From Comamonas fluminis (GTDB taxonomy: Bacteria > Pseudomonadota > Gammaproteobacteria > Burkholderiales > Burkholderiaceae_C), in assembly GCF_019186805.1 (NCBI RefSeq), contig NZ_CP066783.1:2927501-2991500 (forward strand): 64,000 bases of DNA. The letters are read 5' to 3'. A program made the translations under genes and the position numbers. The notes under the pieces are model-generated. The model was not told the DNA's origin. It saw only the letters and a list, made by a program, of their open reading frames with translations, and searched no databases. Positions 46,282 to 54,525 of this stretch are shown here, piece by piece (within the stretch, counting starts at the first letter, position 1; every line of letters starts with the position of its first letter).

Positions 46282-48585
46282 ATGTCCAACAACCAACTGA
46301 CTCCGACCGACTCCAACGGCTTGCGCTGCGAGCTCAAGCAAATCGTGATTGCCGCAGGCCTGTGCCTGATCGGCGCCAGCGCGATGGCTCAGCAGGAAAC
46401 CACGCTGTCCACTGTGAATGTGGAAGCTGCTGCAGAGAACCCACTCAAAGCAGAAGTTGCCACTCAAGGCAAGTTCACAGCACCGCTGATTGACACCCCC
46501 AAGACAGTCAATGTCATTCCTCAGGAAGTCATCCAGCAAACCGGCAGCGTCACACTGACCGATGCACTGCGCTTGAGCCCTGGCATTACTTTTGGTTCTG
46601 GTGAAGGCGGCAATCCCACAGGCGATCGCCCCTTTATCCGCGGCAGCGACTCGCAAGGCAGCATTTATGTTGACGGCGTGCGCGACATCGCAGCGGGTTC
46701 GCGCGAGATGTTCAATATTGAGTCGGTCGAAGTCATCAAAGGCGCTGATTCCGCCTACGGTGGCCGTGGTGGCGCTGGTGGCTCCATCAATATGACAACC
46801 AAGACGGCCAAGAAAGAAAATTTCTTCAACGCCGACCTGTCATTGGGCAATGCCGACTACAAGCGCGGCACCATCGACCTGAACCGCGTCATCAATGAAA
46901 CAACCGCCGTGCGCCTGAACGCCATGGCCCACGATGCAGATATCCCCGGTCGCGATGGCCCCAAGAACAAGCGTTGGGGTATTGCCCCCACTGTGACATT
47001 TGGCCTGGGCACGGCCGATCAGGTGACCTTGAGCTATCAGCACCTGAGCAGCGACAACATGCCGGAAACCGGCGTCCCTTACTACTACGACAAGACCAAG
47101 ACGCTTGCTTCGACCAGCGATGTCACGCTGCGCCCCACCAATGGCGGCAATCGCAATAACTGGTATGGCCTGAAGGCCCGCGACAAGCAAAAAGAAGACA
47201 GCGACCAAGTCAGCGCCACTTATATCCACAAGTTCAGCGACACCAACCAGATTCGCAACACGCTGCGCTGGAGCGGCTCGACCCAGGACTACATCTGGAC
47301 CCAGCCTGATGACAGCCAAGGCAACACCTCCAGCGACAAGGTCTGGCGTCGTTTCAACTCGCGCTACAGCAAGACCTTCACACTGCAAAATGCCACCGAG
47401 CTGACCGGCAAGGCCGAAACCGGCAGCGTCAAGCACAGCTATGCGCTGGGCCTGGAACTGGCTACAGAGCGCTCCAAGGTTGACAGCTACAGCATGGTTG
47501 ATGCCAGCGGCAAGACTATTGCCAACAGTAACCAATGCGGTGCAGGTGGCTCGCCATACATGTGCACCAGCCTGACCAACCCTAACGGCAATGACCCTTG
47601 GACTGGTTCCATGGTGCGCAACAACCTGTGGACCAACTACAAGACGGATACCGCATCGCTGTATGCATTTGACACCGTCACTCTGGCACCCCAGTGGATC
47701 TTGAACGGCGGCCTGCGCTTTGATCACTACAGCACCAGCGTCGTCAACACCGGCGGTACCGAATACAGCCGTAATGACAATCTGCTGAACTATCAGCTGG
47801 GTCTGGTCTACAAGGTTCAGCCTAACGGCAGCCTCTACGCCAACATCGGCTCCTCGTCCACTCCTGCCAATGCAGGTCTGGGTCAAGGCGCCGATGCCAC
47901 CCTGGACCCCACCAGCGGCCGTACCCCCATCAAGAATGCTGACCTGCTCAAGCCCGAAAAGACTCGCTCCATCGAGTTCGGCACTAAGTGGGACCTGCTG
48001 GACAAGAAGCTGGGCGTGACTGCAGCCATCTTCCGCAACGAAACCACCAACGCCCGCGTCATTGACCCCACAGGCAACACCGCCTCCATGGTGGGCAAAA
48101 AGACTGTCGATGGTCTGGAACTGGGCTTGACCGGTCGTGTGACCAAGGAAATCGATGTGTTCGCTGGCTATACCTATATGGATAGCACGCAGAACAACAT
48201 TGGTACGGTGACTTCTGGTGCCCTTACAGGCAAGCCTGCAGCGGGTACTGGTCTGGCCTTCCCCAACACGCCAAAGCACAACCTGAGCCTGTGGGCCAAC
48301 TACCGTCCAGACAACAAGCTCACTATCGGCCTGGGTGCCTTTGCTCAGAGCGAAGCTGTGGGCGGCTATGGCTACACCACCGACGGCCACCTGATCACAC
48401 GCGCCATTCCTGGTTATGTGCGCTTCGACGCAATGGTCAGCTACAAGTTCACACCGAACCTGGCTTTGCAAGTCAACGTGCAAAACCTGACCAACAAGGG
48501 CTACTACGCCTCCACCTATAGCACTCACTATGCAACGCCTGGCTATGGCCGCTCTGTGATCGCCACACTGCAAGCACGCTTCTAA
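46282..48585 (+). CDS. TonB-dependent siderophore receptor (catecholate/Fiu type)
   Basis: A 767-residue outer-membrane receptor. A signal peptide ends SAMAQ (about 38), followed by a TonB-box-like TTLSTVNVEA, a plug domain (about 60-170; FIRGSDSQGSIYVDGVRD and VEVIKGADSAYGGRGGAGG) and a 22-strand barrel ending in Phe (ATLQARF). The overall pattern is that of Fiu/catecholate receptors, but the ligand is not proven. The Fur box upstream and the terminator at 48609 make it a single iron-repressed unit, divergent from the PepSY operon and upstream of piuC. Confidence 0.93.
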   Translation: MSNNQLTPTDSNGLRCELKQIVIAAGLCLIGASAMAQQETTLSTVNVEAAAENPLKAEVATQGKFTAPLIDTPKTVNVIPQEVIQQTGSVTLTDALRLSPGITFGSGEGGNPTGDRPFIRGSDSQGSIYVDGVRDIAAGSREMFNIESVEVIKGADSAYGGRGGAGGSINMTTKTAKKENFFNADLSLGNADYKRGTIDLNRVINETTAVRLNAMAHDADIPGRDGPKNKRWGIAPTVTFGLGTADQVTLSYQHLSSDNMPETGVPYYYDKTKTLASTSDVTLRPTNGGNRNNWYGLKARDKQKEDSDQVSATYIHKFSDTNQIRNTLRWSGSTQDYIWTQPDDSQGNTSSDKVWRRFNSRYSKTFTLQNATELTGKAETGSVKHSYALGLELATERSKVDSYSMVDASGKTIANSNQCGAGGSPYMCTSLTNPNGNDPWTGSMVRNNLWTNYKTDTASLYAFDTVTLAPQWILNGGLRFDHYSTSVVNTGGTEYSRNDNLLNYQLGLVYKVQPNGSLYANIGSSSTPANAGLGQGADATLDPTSGRTPIKNADLLKPEKTRSIEFGTKWDLLDKKLGVTAAIFRNETTNARVIDPTGNTASMVGKKTVDGLELGLTGRVTKEIDVFAGYTYMDSTQNNIGTVTSGALTGKPAAGTGLAFPNTPKHNLSLWANYRPDNKLTIGLGAFAQSEAVGGYGYTTDGHLITRAIPGYVRFDAMVSYKFTPNLALQVNVQNLTNKGYYASTYSTHYATPGYGRSVIATLQARF

Positions 48586-48608
48586 ACAGCATTTGCTTGT
48601 AGCGGATC

Positions 48609-48642
48609 AAGCCCCGCGCAGTTACTGCGTCGGGGCTTTTTC
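48609..48642 (+). terminator. Terminator after the siderophore receptor
   Basis: AAGCCCCG (48609-48616) pairs with CGGGGCTT (48631-48638), with an inner CGCA/TGCG stem, followed by a T run. Confidence 0.88.
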
Positions 48643-48699
48643 TTATTCTTTATCCTTGTTGCGCTCTCGCTCCAAAGAACATCAACAACACTCTCACAC

Positions 48700-49380
48700 A
48701 TGCTGCTGCGAATCCCCGCCCTGCTCACCCCCGATGAAGTCCGCCACTGCCGCCAGGCGCTGGAATCTGCCGCCTGGCAGGATGGCCGCACGACGGCAGG
48801 CCATGTCGCGGCGCAGGTCAAAAGCAATCTGCAACTGCCGCTGGACAGCAAGACCGGTCAGCAAATTGGCGATTTACTGCTGGACCGGCTGGGCCGCAAC
48901 CCGCTGTTCATGTCTGCCGCGCTGCCGCTGAAGGTACTGCCCCCGCGCTTTAACCGATATGAAGGCGGTGGCACCTACGGCAACCATATCGACAACGCTT
49001 TTTTCAACATTCCGGGCACGGCCATCAAGGTGCGCTCTGATATCTCCACCACGGTCTTTTTCAGCGACCCCGAGGAATACGAAGGCGGCGAGCTGATCGT
49101 GGAAGATACTTTTGGCCAGCAAAGCGTAAAGCTGGCGGCGGGCGATGCCATCGTCTACCCCGGCACCAGCCTGCACCGCGTGAACCCCGTCACCCGAGGC
49201 ACGCGCTATGCCTCGTTTTTCTGGACGCATAGCCTCATCAAGTCTGCCGAGCAGCGCCGCCTGCTGTTTGATCTGGACCAGAGCATTCAAGAACTCACTG
49301 CAGAGCAGCCCGAGCATCCCCGCGTCGCGGCGCTCTCTGGCACTTATCACAATCTTTTGCGCATGTGGAGTGAGGCCTAG
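48700..49380 (+). CDS. piuC: Fe(II)/2-oxoglutarate-dependent PKHD-type hydroxylase PiuC
   Basis: A 226-residue dioxygenase. The 2-His-1-Asp iron site is NHIDNAFF (His and Asp near 97-99) and LHRVNP (His near 160), with the 2-oxoglutarate Arg in [11 protein letters not shown]. PiuC/YbiX proteins are encoded next to siderophore receptors (piuA/fiu) and are iron-regulated; the substrate is unknown. It follows the receptor by 114 bp with a terminator in between. A dispersed repeat begins immediately after its stop codon. Confidence 0.94.
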   Translation: MLLRIPALLTPDEVRHCRQALESAAWQDGRTTAGHVAAQVKSNLQLPLDSKTGQQIGDLLLDRLGRNPLFMSAALPLKVLPPRFNRYEGGGTYGNHIDNAFFNIPGTAIKVRSDISTTVFFSDPEEYEGGELIVEDTFGQQSVKLAAGDAIVYPGTSLHRVNPVTRGTRYASFFWTHSLIKSAEQRRLLFDLDQSIQELTAEQPEHPRVAALSGTYHNLLRMWSEA

Positions 49381-49470
49381 CCCTCTGAGCGGCTTCGCCG
49401 CTTCCCCCCGAGGGGGACGACGCCATCGCCTGGGCGGCCCCGCCGCGAGGCGGCTCTTGCTCGGCGTCTC
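49381..49470 (+). repeat. Dispersed 3'-end repeat A, copy 2
   Basis: CCCTCTGAGCGGCTTCGCCG, CCCCCC-GAGGGGG, ATCGCCTGGGCGGCCCCGCC and GGCTCTTGCTCGGC follow the piuC stop directly. GCGGCTTCGCCGC folds as a UUCG-tetraloop hairpin and the C/G runs as a second stem. Copy 1 (44500-44610) has the same ends with an inserted middle. Confidence 0.8.
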
Positions 49471-49537
49471 TGAGTTGGCTCATGCCTGCTTGCATGCAGC
49501 GCCCACACATTGACTTCGCTTTTTGAATGCACCTGCA

Positions 49538-50677
49538 ATGAATTCCACACCTCTTAATACGCTTGGCATGCCGGTGCAGCCGCCTTTGCAAAGCATCCCG
49601 GCCAGCATCACCAGTCTTGCCGACTACGTCCGCCTGGCGCGCGAGCATTTGGAAGCTGGGGCCTGGGCGCATATTGAAAGCGGTGCAGACCAATACCTGA
49701 CACTGGCCCATAACCGCGCCGCTTTCGATCAGATTCGCCTGTGCCCGCAGGCGCTGGCCGACCTGTCGAATGCCCATACCCGACAAGCTTTGCTGAGCGA
49801 GCAGTTGCAATGGCCGGTGCTGCTGGCACCAGTGGCCTATCAGCAACTGGCCCACCCAGAGGGCGAACTGGCCACCGCCCGCGCGGCCATGGCCATGCGC
49901 ACTGGCATGGTGGTCAGCACTTTGTCCAGCCATTCGCTGGAGGACATTGCCCAGACCGCCCAGACTGCCAGCCAGGAACTGGGGCGCAGCGGACCGCTGT
50001 GGTTTCAGCTGTATCAGCAAGCCACGCGTGAGTACACGCTGCAACTGGTGCGCCGCGCCGAGGCGGCGGGCTACACAGCGCTGATGTGGACGGTGGATGC
50101 GCATATCAAGCGCTCCAGCTATCCGCTGCCACCCGGCGTGGAGGCGGTGAACCTGCGCGGTATGCCGCAGCAGCGCCATAGCGCCGACCTGATGAGTGAG
50201 CAGATTCTGTTTGGCACGGATCTGGCCCGCCATGCACCCAGCTGGGATGATCTGATCTGGCTGCGCGCTCAAACCAGGCTGCCGCTGATCGTCAAAGGCG
50301 TGCTCTCGCCCCAGATTGCCGCAAGGGCCGTGGATCTGGGGGCAGACGCCATCGTCGTTTCCAACCACGGCGGGCGTGTGCTGGATGGCGCGGTATCGCC
50401 GCTGGAAATGCTGCCCGCCATTCGCGCCGCATTGCCTGAAGCTGTTCCCGTGCTGATGGACAGCGGCGTGCGCCAGGGCACGGATGTACTCAAGGCCATT
50501 GCCCTGGGGGCCAGCGCCGTGATGGTGGGCCGCCCGCAGATGTATGCGCTGGCGGTGGCAGGCATGCTGGGTGTCGCCCATATGCTGTATCTGCTGCGCG
50601 CCGAACTGGAGCTGGCCATGGCCCAGACGGGCTGCGCCACGCTGGCCGACATCCAGCCGCAACTGCTTGTCAGATAA
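49538..50677 (+). CDS. FMN-dependent alpha-hydroxy-acid oxidizing protein (lactate oxidase/LldD family)
   Basis: A 379-residue TIM-barrel flavoenzyme oxidising an L-2-hydroxy acid such as lactate. Visible: PVLLAPVAYQQLAHPEGE, the FMN-binding LWFQLYQQ and the active-site stretch VVSNHGGRVLDGAVSPLEML with catalytic His and Arg. Which hydroxy acid is used, and whether the electron acceptor is oxygen or a quinone, cannot be told. ATG 49538 is preferred; a TTG five codons upstream is the alternative. It stands between piuC and bfd without a clear operon link. Confidence 0.9.
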   Translation: MNSTPLNTLGMPVQPPLQSIPASITSLADYVRLAREHLEAGAWAHIESGADQYLTLAHNRAAFDQIRLCPQALADLSNAHTRQALLSEQLQWPVLLAPVAYQQLAHPEGELATARAAMAMRTGMVVSTLSSHSLEDIAQTAQTASQELGRSGPLWFQLYQQATREYTLQLVRRAEAAGYTALMWTVDAHIKRSSYPLPPGVEAVNLRGMPQQRHSADLMSEQILFGTDLARHAPSWDDLIWLRAQTRLPLIVKGVLSPQIAARAVDLGADAIVVSNHGGRVLDGAVSPLEMLPAIRAALPEAVPVLMDSGVRQGTDVLKAIALGASAVMVGRPQMYALAVAGMLGVAHMLYLLRAELELAMAQTGCATLADIQPQLLVR

Positions 50678-50810
50678 GCGTTTTCAAGGAAAAATCGGCT
50701 TTAACCACAGCAGCGATGCAAGTAATTGTGCAGCATGCATTGCAAATGCGATGGATTCTCATTTATACTCCGTCTATCAAATCAATAGCCAGCAACAACT
50801 GCCTGTAGCC

Positions 50811-51110
50811 ATGATCGTCTGTGTATGCCGCCGGGTTTCTGACCGAGAGATAGCACGCCACGCGCATGCGGGCATGAGCTTTGACGAAATCCAGTTCGAG
50901 CTGGGTGTTGCCATGCAATGCGGGCGCTGCGAAGGCTGCGCACGCGATGTGGTCGCCCAGTGCAGTGCTAGCCATCCGATCGCCGCCATCCACAACGAGT
51001 CGCACGCAGGTGCGTCCGTTCAGACGGTTCAGCTTGCCGCCAACATTCGTGAAAGCAAAGCATGGCCCACCTCAACTACTTCGCTCTCTCAGCCCTGCTC
51101 GGCAGCCTGA
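50811..51110 (+). CDS. bfd: Bacterioferritin-associated ferredoxin-like [2Fe-2S] protein
   Basis: A 99-residue protein with the BFD pattern CVCRRVSDREI at the N-terminus and CGRCEGCARD near 37-46, giving the four cysteines (4, 6, 37 and 40) that hold a [2Fe-2S] cluster. Bfd reduces heme in bacterioferritin to release stored iron. About 30 C-terminal residues beyond the usual length are low in complexity and overlap a small membrane ORF in another frame. A weak Fur-like half site (GATTCTCATTTA near 50754) lies upstream. Confidence 0.88.
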   Translation: MIVCVCRRVSDREIARHAHAGMSFDEIQFELGVAMQCGRCEGCARDVVAQCSASHPIAAIHNESHAGASVQTVQLAANIRESKAWPTSTTSLSQPCSAA

Positions 51111-51151
51111 TTCTTGTCATGGCTTGTACCTGGTGGATATTGCGTGACTGA
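51062..51151 (+). CDS. Possible 29-residue single-helix membrane peptide
   Basis: An ORF reading MAHLNYFALSALLGSLILVM then ACTWWILRD, one clean transmembrane helix, starting inside the bfd 3' end in a different frame and ending before tonB. Hydrophobic composition and conserved-looking ends argue for a real peptide, but no good ribosome-binding site was recognised and short hydrophobic ORFs occur by chance. Confidence 0.35.
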   Translation: MAHLNYFALSALLGSLILVMACTWWILRD

Positions 51152-51243
51152 TTGTGTTGTGCCAGCGTTCCCAGTCTTCCTAGCCGGTTAACCAGCGCTT
51201 TTTATCCTGCCCCCAGCCTGCGCTGGTTGCCTTCTCCGTTCCT

Positions 51244-52005
51244 ATGTCCCAGTCTGATCGATTTGCTCCTGCCAGCGGCAAAAGCCGCACGGTGGCAGTA
51301 GCTGGTGCTGTAGTTGTTGCACATGCGGCTGCTCTCTGGGCCATGCAGCATGGCCTGGCGCAGCAGCACCCTCCCGAGGTGGTGGTGCCCGCTACCGTGA
51401 TTGCAGAATTCATTGCGCCACCCGCGCCTGAACCTGCGCCGCCAGCCCCCCCTCCTCCCCCGGCGCCCAAGCCACCGGCACCCGCCCCGAAACCCCAGAC
51501 CAAGCCGCAGCCCAAGCCTGAGACCAAAAAGGCTCCGCTACCCAAGGCCATCAAGGATTCCACACCCGCGCCCAACGCCCCCAAGGGCTCGACGGACGAC
51601 AGCGAAAGCAAGCCGGACAAGACTCCGCCGGCGCCGCCCGCTCCTCCCGCCCCACCGGCACCGCCAGCGCCTCCGGCCCCGCCCGCACCTCCGGCCCCGC
51701 CCGCACCTCCAGCGCCGCCCAAGATTGAGCAGCCTTCAAGCAATGCGGCCTATCTGAACAACCCTTCGCCCGCCTACCCTTCGGTCAGCAAGCGCATGGG
51801 CGAACAGGGCAAAGTGCTGCTGCGCGTGTATATCAGCGAGCAGGGCCTGCCCGAGAAAATCGAAATCAAACAGTCCAGCGGTTTTGACCGCCTTGACGAT
51901 GCCGCCATGGCAACCGTGCGCCAGTGGAAATTCGTTCCCGGCAAGCGCAACGGCGTGGCAGAGCCCATGTGGCACATTGTCCCCATCAACTTTGTTCTCA
52001 AATAA
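51244..52005 (+). CDS. tonB: Energy transducer TonB
   Basis: A 253-residue protein: N-terminal membrane anchor (about 17-37), a Pro-rich spacer (about 58-160) and the C-terminal TonB domain (about 168-253; AAYLNNPSPAYPSVSKRMGE, GKVLLRVYISEQGLPEKIEI, FDRLDDAAMATVRQWKF). It transmits the proton-motive force from ExbBD to outer-membrane receptors such as the one encoded upstream. The spacer contains a run of about eleven Ala-Pro-Pro triplets encoded by a 9-bp-type DNA repeat. exbB follows after 23 bp. Confidence 0.96.
   Translation: MSQSDRFAPASGKSRTVAVAGAVVVAHAAALWAMQHGLAQQHPPEVVVPATVIAEFIAPPAPEPAPPAPPPPPAPKPPAPAPKPQTKPQPKPETKKAPLPKAIKDSTPAPNAPKGSTDDSESKPDKTPPAPPAPPAPPAPPAPPAPPAPPAPPAPPAPPKIEQPSSNAAYLNNPSPAYPSVSKRMGEQGKVLLRVYISEQGLPEKIEIKQSSGFDRLDDAAMATVRQWKFVPGKRNGVAEPMWHIVPINFVLK
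51630..51722 (+). repeat. Coding repeat (Pro-Pro-Ala triplets) in tonB
   Basis: Imperfect tandem 9-bp units such as CCGCCCGCACCTCCGGCC encode the Ala-Pro-Pro run of the TonB spacer. Such tracts can change length by slippage, altering periplasmic reach. Confidence 0.8.
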
Positions 52006-52028
52006 AACAGCAGTTCTCAGGAGTACCC

Positions 52029-52751
52029 ATGGAATCCCAATTCGGCATTGCCCACGTCTGGACACAGGGCGACTTCGTGACCAAAGCCGTGGCCATCATC
52101 TTGCTGGTCATGTCGGTGGCCTCGTGGCTGGTCATTGCCATCAAGGCAATGGACATCATCAAGTTCAAAAAGTACGCCAACACCGCACAGGACTTCTGGC
52201 ACAGCCCAGATCTGGCCAGCGGTCTGGAAAAACTGGGTGACGACAAGCAGAATCCCTTCCGCTTCATGGTGCTGGAAGGCCGTGAAGCCTCTGCCCACCA
52301 CCGCAAGACCAGCGCTCACCTGCATGACACGCTGGACATCAGCGACTGGGTGACCCGCTGCCTGCGCAACGGCATCAACGAATTCACCGCCCGCCTGCAA
52401 TCTGGTCTGGCCATTCTGGCCTCCGTGGGTTCCACCGCTCCCTTCATCGGCCTGTTTGGCACGGTCTGGGGCATCTATCACGCACTGGTGGCTATCGGCA
52501 TGTCGGGCCAGTCTTCCATCGACAAAGTGGCAGGCCCCATCGGCGAAGCGCTGATCATGACCGCCCTGGGTCTGGCTGTGGCCATTCCTGCTGTGCTGGG
52601 CTACAACGCTCTGGTGCGCGGCAACAAGGGCATCCTGAATGCGCTCAACAGCTTTGCCCACGACGTGCACGCCTATTTCGTGACCGGCGCCCGCGTCTCC
52701 ATCGACGGCCAGGCTTCGGGCAATGTGCTGCCCCTGAAGAAAGGCGCCTAA
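52029..52751 (+). CDS. exbB: ExbB proton channel (MotA/TolQ/ExbB family)
   Basis: A 240-residue inner-membrane protein with three helices (about 17-37, 128-155, 172-195) and the family core ILASVGSTAPFIGLFGTVWG and GPIGEALIMTALGLAVAIPA. It forms the pentameric channel with ExbD that powers TonB. The ATG at 52029 is chosen over an upstream frame lying in tonB. It ends 3 bp before exbD. Confidence 0.96.
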   Translation: MESQFGIAHVWTQGDFVTKAVAIILLVMSVASWLVIAIKAMDIIKFKKYANTAQDFWHSPDLASGLEKLGDDKQNPFRFMVLEGREASAHHRKTSAHLHDTLDISDWVTRCLRNGINEFTARLQSGLAILASVGSTAPFIGLFGTVWGIYHALVAIGMSGQSSIDKVAGPIGEALIMTALGLAVAIPAVLGYNALVRGNKGILNALNSFAHDVHAYFVTGARVSIDGQASGNVLPLKKGA

Positions 52752-52754
52752 GCC

Positions 52755-53171
52755 ATGTCATTCGGAACCATGGACGATGGGGACAGCGATGAGGTGATGA
52801 ACGAGATCAATATGACGCCTCTGGTGGACGTCATGCTGGTGCTGCTCATCATCTTCATCATCACCGTGCCCGTGATGAAACACTCGGTCAACGTGGACCT
52901 GCCCCGCGCCACGAATCAGCCCGAGGACACCAAGCCTGCCACGGTGCAACTGGGCATCACGGCTGATGGCAAATACTCCTGGAACGGCCAGGAAGTCAGC
53001 GACGATCAACTGGAGAGCAATCTAACGGCCGAGGCCGCCAAGGAGCCCCAGCCCGATCTGCACATTCGTGGCGACAAGGAAGTGCGCTACGAACGCGTGG
53101 CCCAGGCCATGGCAGCTGCCCAGCGTGCAGGCGTCAAGAAGATTGGCTTTGTGACCGACCCGGCCAAATAA
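52755..53171 (+). CDS. exbD: ExbD/TolR-family protein
   Basis: A 138-residue protein with one membrane helix (about 24-44) preceded by the conserved NEINMTPLVDVMLVLLIIFI, whose Asp is the proton-carrying residue, and a periplasmic domain (DLPRATNQPEDTKPATVQLG; RGDKEVRYERVAQAMAAAQR). Third gene of tonB-exbB-exbD; an intrinsic terminator follows 50 bp downstream. Confidence 0.96.
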   Translation: MSFGTMDDGDSDEVMNEINMTPLVDVMLVLLIIFIITVPVMKHSVNVDLPRATNQPEDTKPATVQLGITADGKYSWNGQEVSDDQLESNLTAEAAKEPQPDLHIRGDKEVRYERVAQAMAAAQRAGVKKIGFVTDPAK

Positions 53172-53219
53172 GCCACCAAAGCCACTGCGCTCTCAAGCCA
53201 CTATCTCGTAGCTTCCCCG

Positions 53220-53244
53220 AACGGCCCCTTTGAGGGCCGTTTTT
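53220..53244 (+). terminator. Terminator of tonB-exbB-exbD
   Basis: AACGGCCC and GGGCCGTT pair around CTTTGA and are followed by further T residues. Confidence 0.9.
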
Positions 53245-53432
53245 CATGGGGAAAATTTAATAAAAACTGCCTCTACTCCTTGATGAATAAGCGCTAGCCG
53301 CTATGCATTTGCAAGCAGCGCAATGGCCGGTATCCACTGCAGATGAAGGCTTGCCGCCAGCACAGCGATTCCATCCTGAAAATAAATAGCCTTTTTCTTC
53401 AAATGAGACTAAGTATCACTTGCATTTCAATT

Positions 53433-53451
53433 GAGAATTGTTATCATTACA
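53433..53451 (+). promoter_or_regulatory. Fur box before hemP
   Basis: The 19-mer GAGAATTGTTATCATTACA matches the Fur consensus at 13 of 19 positions, including the ATCATTA half, and ends 29 bp before the hemP start. Confidence 0.7.
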
Positions 53452-53480
53452 CCAGTTTTTGAAATCAAGGAATTCCCGGC

Positions 53481-53693
53481 ATGTCTGCACCGCACGTTGC
53501 GACCTCTCAGCTCCACAGCCATAGCGCACCGTCCACGGCCGCAGCAAACCCCTCCTCAGCAGGTTTGAGCAGCCATGCAGGTCTGGACAGCGCCCAACTG
53601 CTCAATGGCCAGAAGGCCGTGACCATCGTGCACAACGGCACGCCCTACCGCCTGCAGGCCACCAAGCTGGGCAAGCTCATCCTGACCAAGTAA
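53481..53693 (+). CDS. hemP: Hemin uptake protein HemP
   Basis: A 70-residue protein whose C-terminal half has the HemP pattern: SAQLLNGQKAVTIVHNGTPY followed by RLQATKLGKLILTK. The N-terminal 35 residues are polar, rich in Ser, Ala and His. HemP proteins are small, Fur-controlled factors near heme uptake genes; in Burkholderia a homologue acts as an activator of heme receptor expression. No heme receptor lies next to it here. A long bidirectional terminator follows. Confidence 0.92.
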   Translation: MSAPHVATSQLHSHSAPSTAAANPSSAGLSSHAGLDSAQLLNGQKAVTIVHNGTPYRLQATKLGKLILTK

Positions 53694-53843
53694 AAGCGCC
53701 CATCCACCAGACAAACCGTACCGTTTCATCGTGGGGCGACACCGCAAGTGTCGTTATTCGCCAGCCACAGCGGCTGTAGAGCACAAGCCCTCTCTTGTGT
53801 TCACGCCTGCCAGTAGCCACGCGTTTTTTCCACATCGCTACAG

Positions 53844-53890
53844 CCAAAACAAAACCCCTGCCGCTTGCGCGTGCAGGGGTTTTGTTTTGG
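53844..53890. terminator. Bidirectional terminator between hemP and the heme-binding gene
   Basis: An 18-bp perfect stem (arms 53844-53861 and 53873-53890; CCAAAACAAAACCCCTGC and its complement) around an 11-nt loop. It serves the two convergent genes. Confidence 0.9.
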
Positions 53891-53924
53891 GCCCCGCAGC
53901 ATCAGCCACGGGACAAAGCCTCCG

Positions 53925-54332
53925 TTACAGGCCCAGAGCCGCAATGCCAGCCTTGGCAACCTGCGCATCTTCGTTGGCCTTCACGCCAGACACGCCCACG
54001 GCGCCCAGCACCTGGCCGTCCTTGACGATGGCCACGCCACCTTCGAGCAGACCGTCCACAAAAGGCGCGCTCAGGAAAGCAGTGCGGCCGTTGTTGATCA
54101 TGTCTTCAAAGGCCTTGGTGTCCTTGCGGCCCACAGCAGCAGAGCGCGCCTTGGCAGGGGCGATGTGCGAGGAAATAGGGGCTGCGCCATCCATGCGTTG
54201 CAGCAGCAGCAGGTGGCCGCCGTCGTCCACGATGGAAATCGTCACGGGCCAGTTGTTCTTCAGCGCTTCGGCTTCAGCAGCTGCAGCAATGGCTTTCACA
54301 TCGGCCAGTTCGAGTTCGTGCTTGGTCTTCAT
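53925..54332 (-). CDS. GlcG/HbpS-family heme-binding-like protein
   Basis: A 135-residue protein of the GlcG/HbpS fold (PF03928 type): LELADVKAIAAAAEAEALKN, VTISIVDDGGHLLLLQRMDG, the PFVDGLLEGGVAIV stretch and a C-terminal GAVGVSGVKANEDAQVAKAG. Some relatives bind heme or cobalamin, others lie next to glycolate or diol genes; the function here is not proven but placement beside hemP suggests heme. No signal peptide. ATG 54332 is preferred over a long upstream extension. Confidence 0.88.
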   Translation of the reverse strand: MKTKHELELADVKAIAAAAEAEALKNNWPVTISIVDDGGHLLLLQRMDGAAPISSHIAPAKARSAAVGRKDTKAFEDMINNGRTAFLSAPFVDGLLEGGVAIVKDGQVLGAVGVSGVKANEDAQVAKAGIAALGL

Positions 54333-54525
54333 ACAGGTACAAGGCTCCGTTGGATTTTCAATGTAGAGAGGATATTCTGTACTTAGAAGGCAAAAGTAGA
54401 TGTCATGTGCAAAACATTTCATCCTAAAACTGCTTGTTTCCGCCGGGGTATTGCAATGCATGGCAAACACCCCCACCTAGAATGACAATGTTTCCACACA
54501 CAATTCCTGAAGGAGGAATGGCTAC

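Larger units (their letters stand above)
53172..53480. other. exbD-hemP intergenic region
   Basis: This 309-bp gap holds the exbD terminator (53220-53244), a degenerate copy of the AGCGCT/AGCTAT dispersed repeat (about 53269-53315), and the Fur site before hemP. No further gene was seen. Confidence 0.75.

Noticed and set aside
46840..48573. 577-codon open frame antisense to the siderophore receptor
   Set aside because: The plus strand encodes a complete receptor with signal peptide, plug and terminal Phe; the antisense frame is low-complexity and explained by codon bias.
51600..51740. Repeat tract considered as a CRISPR or minisatellite array
   Set aside because: The repeats are 9-bp coding units of the TonB Pro-rich spacer, without spacers of constant length.
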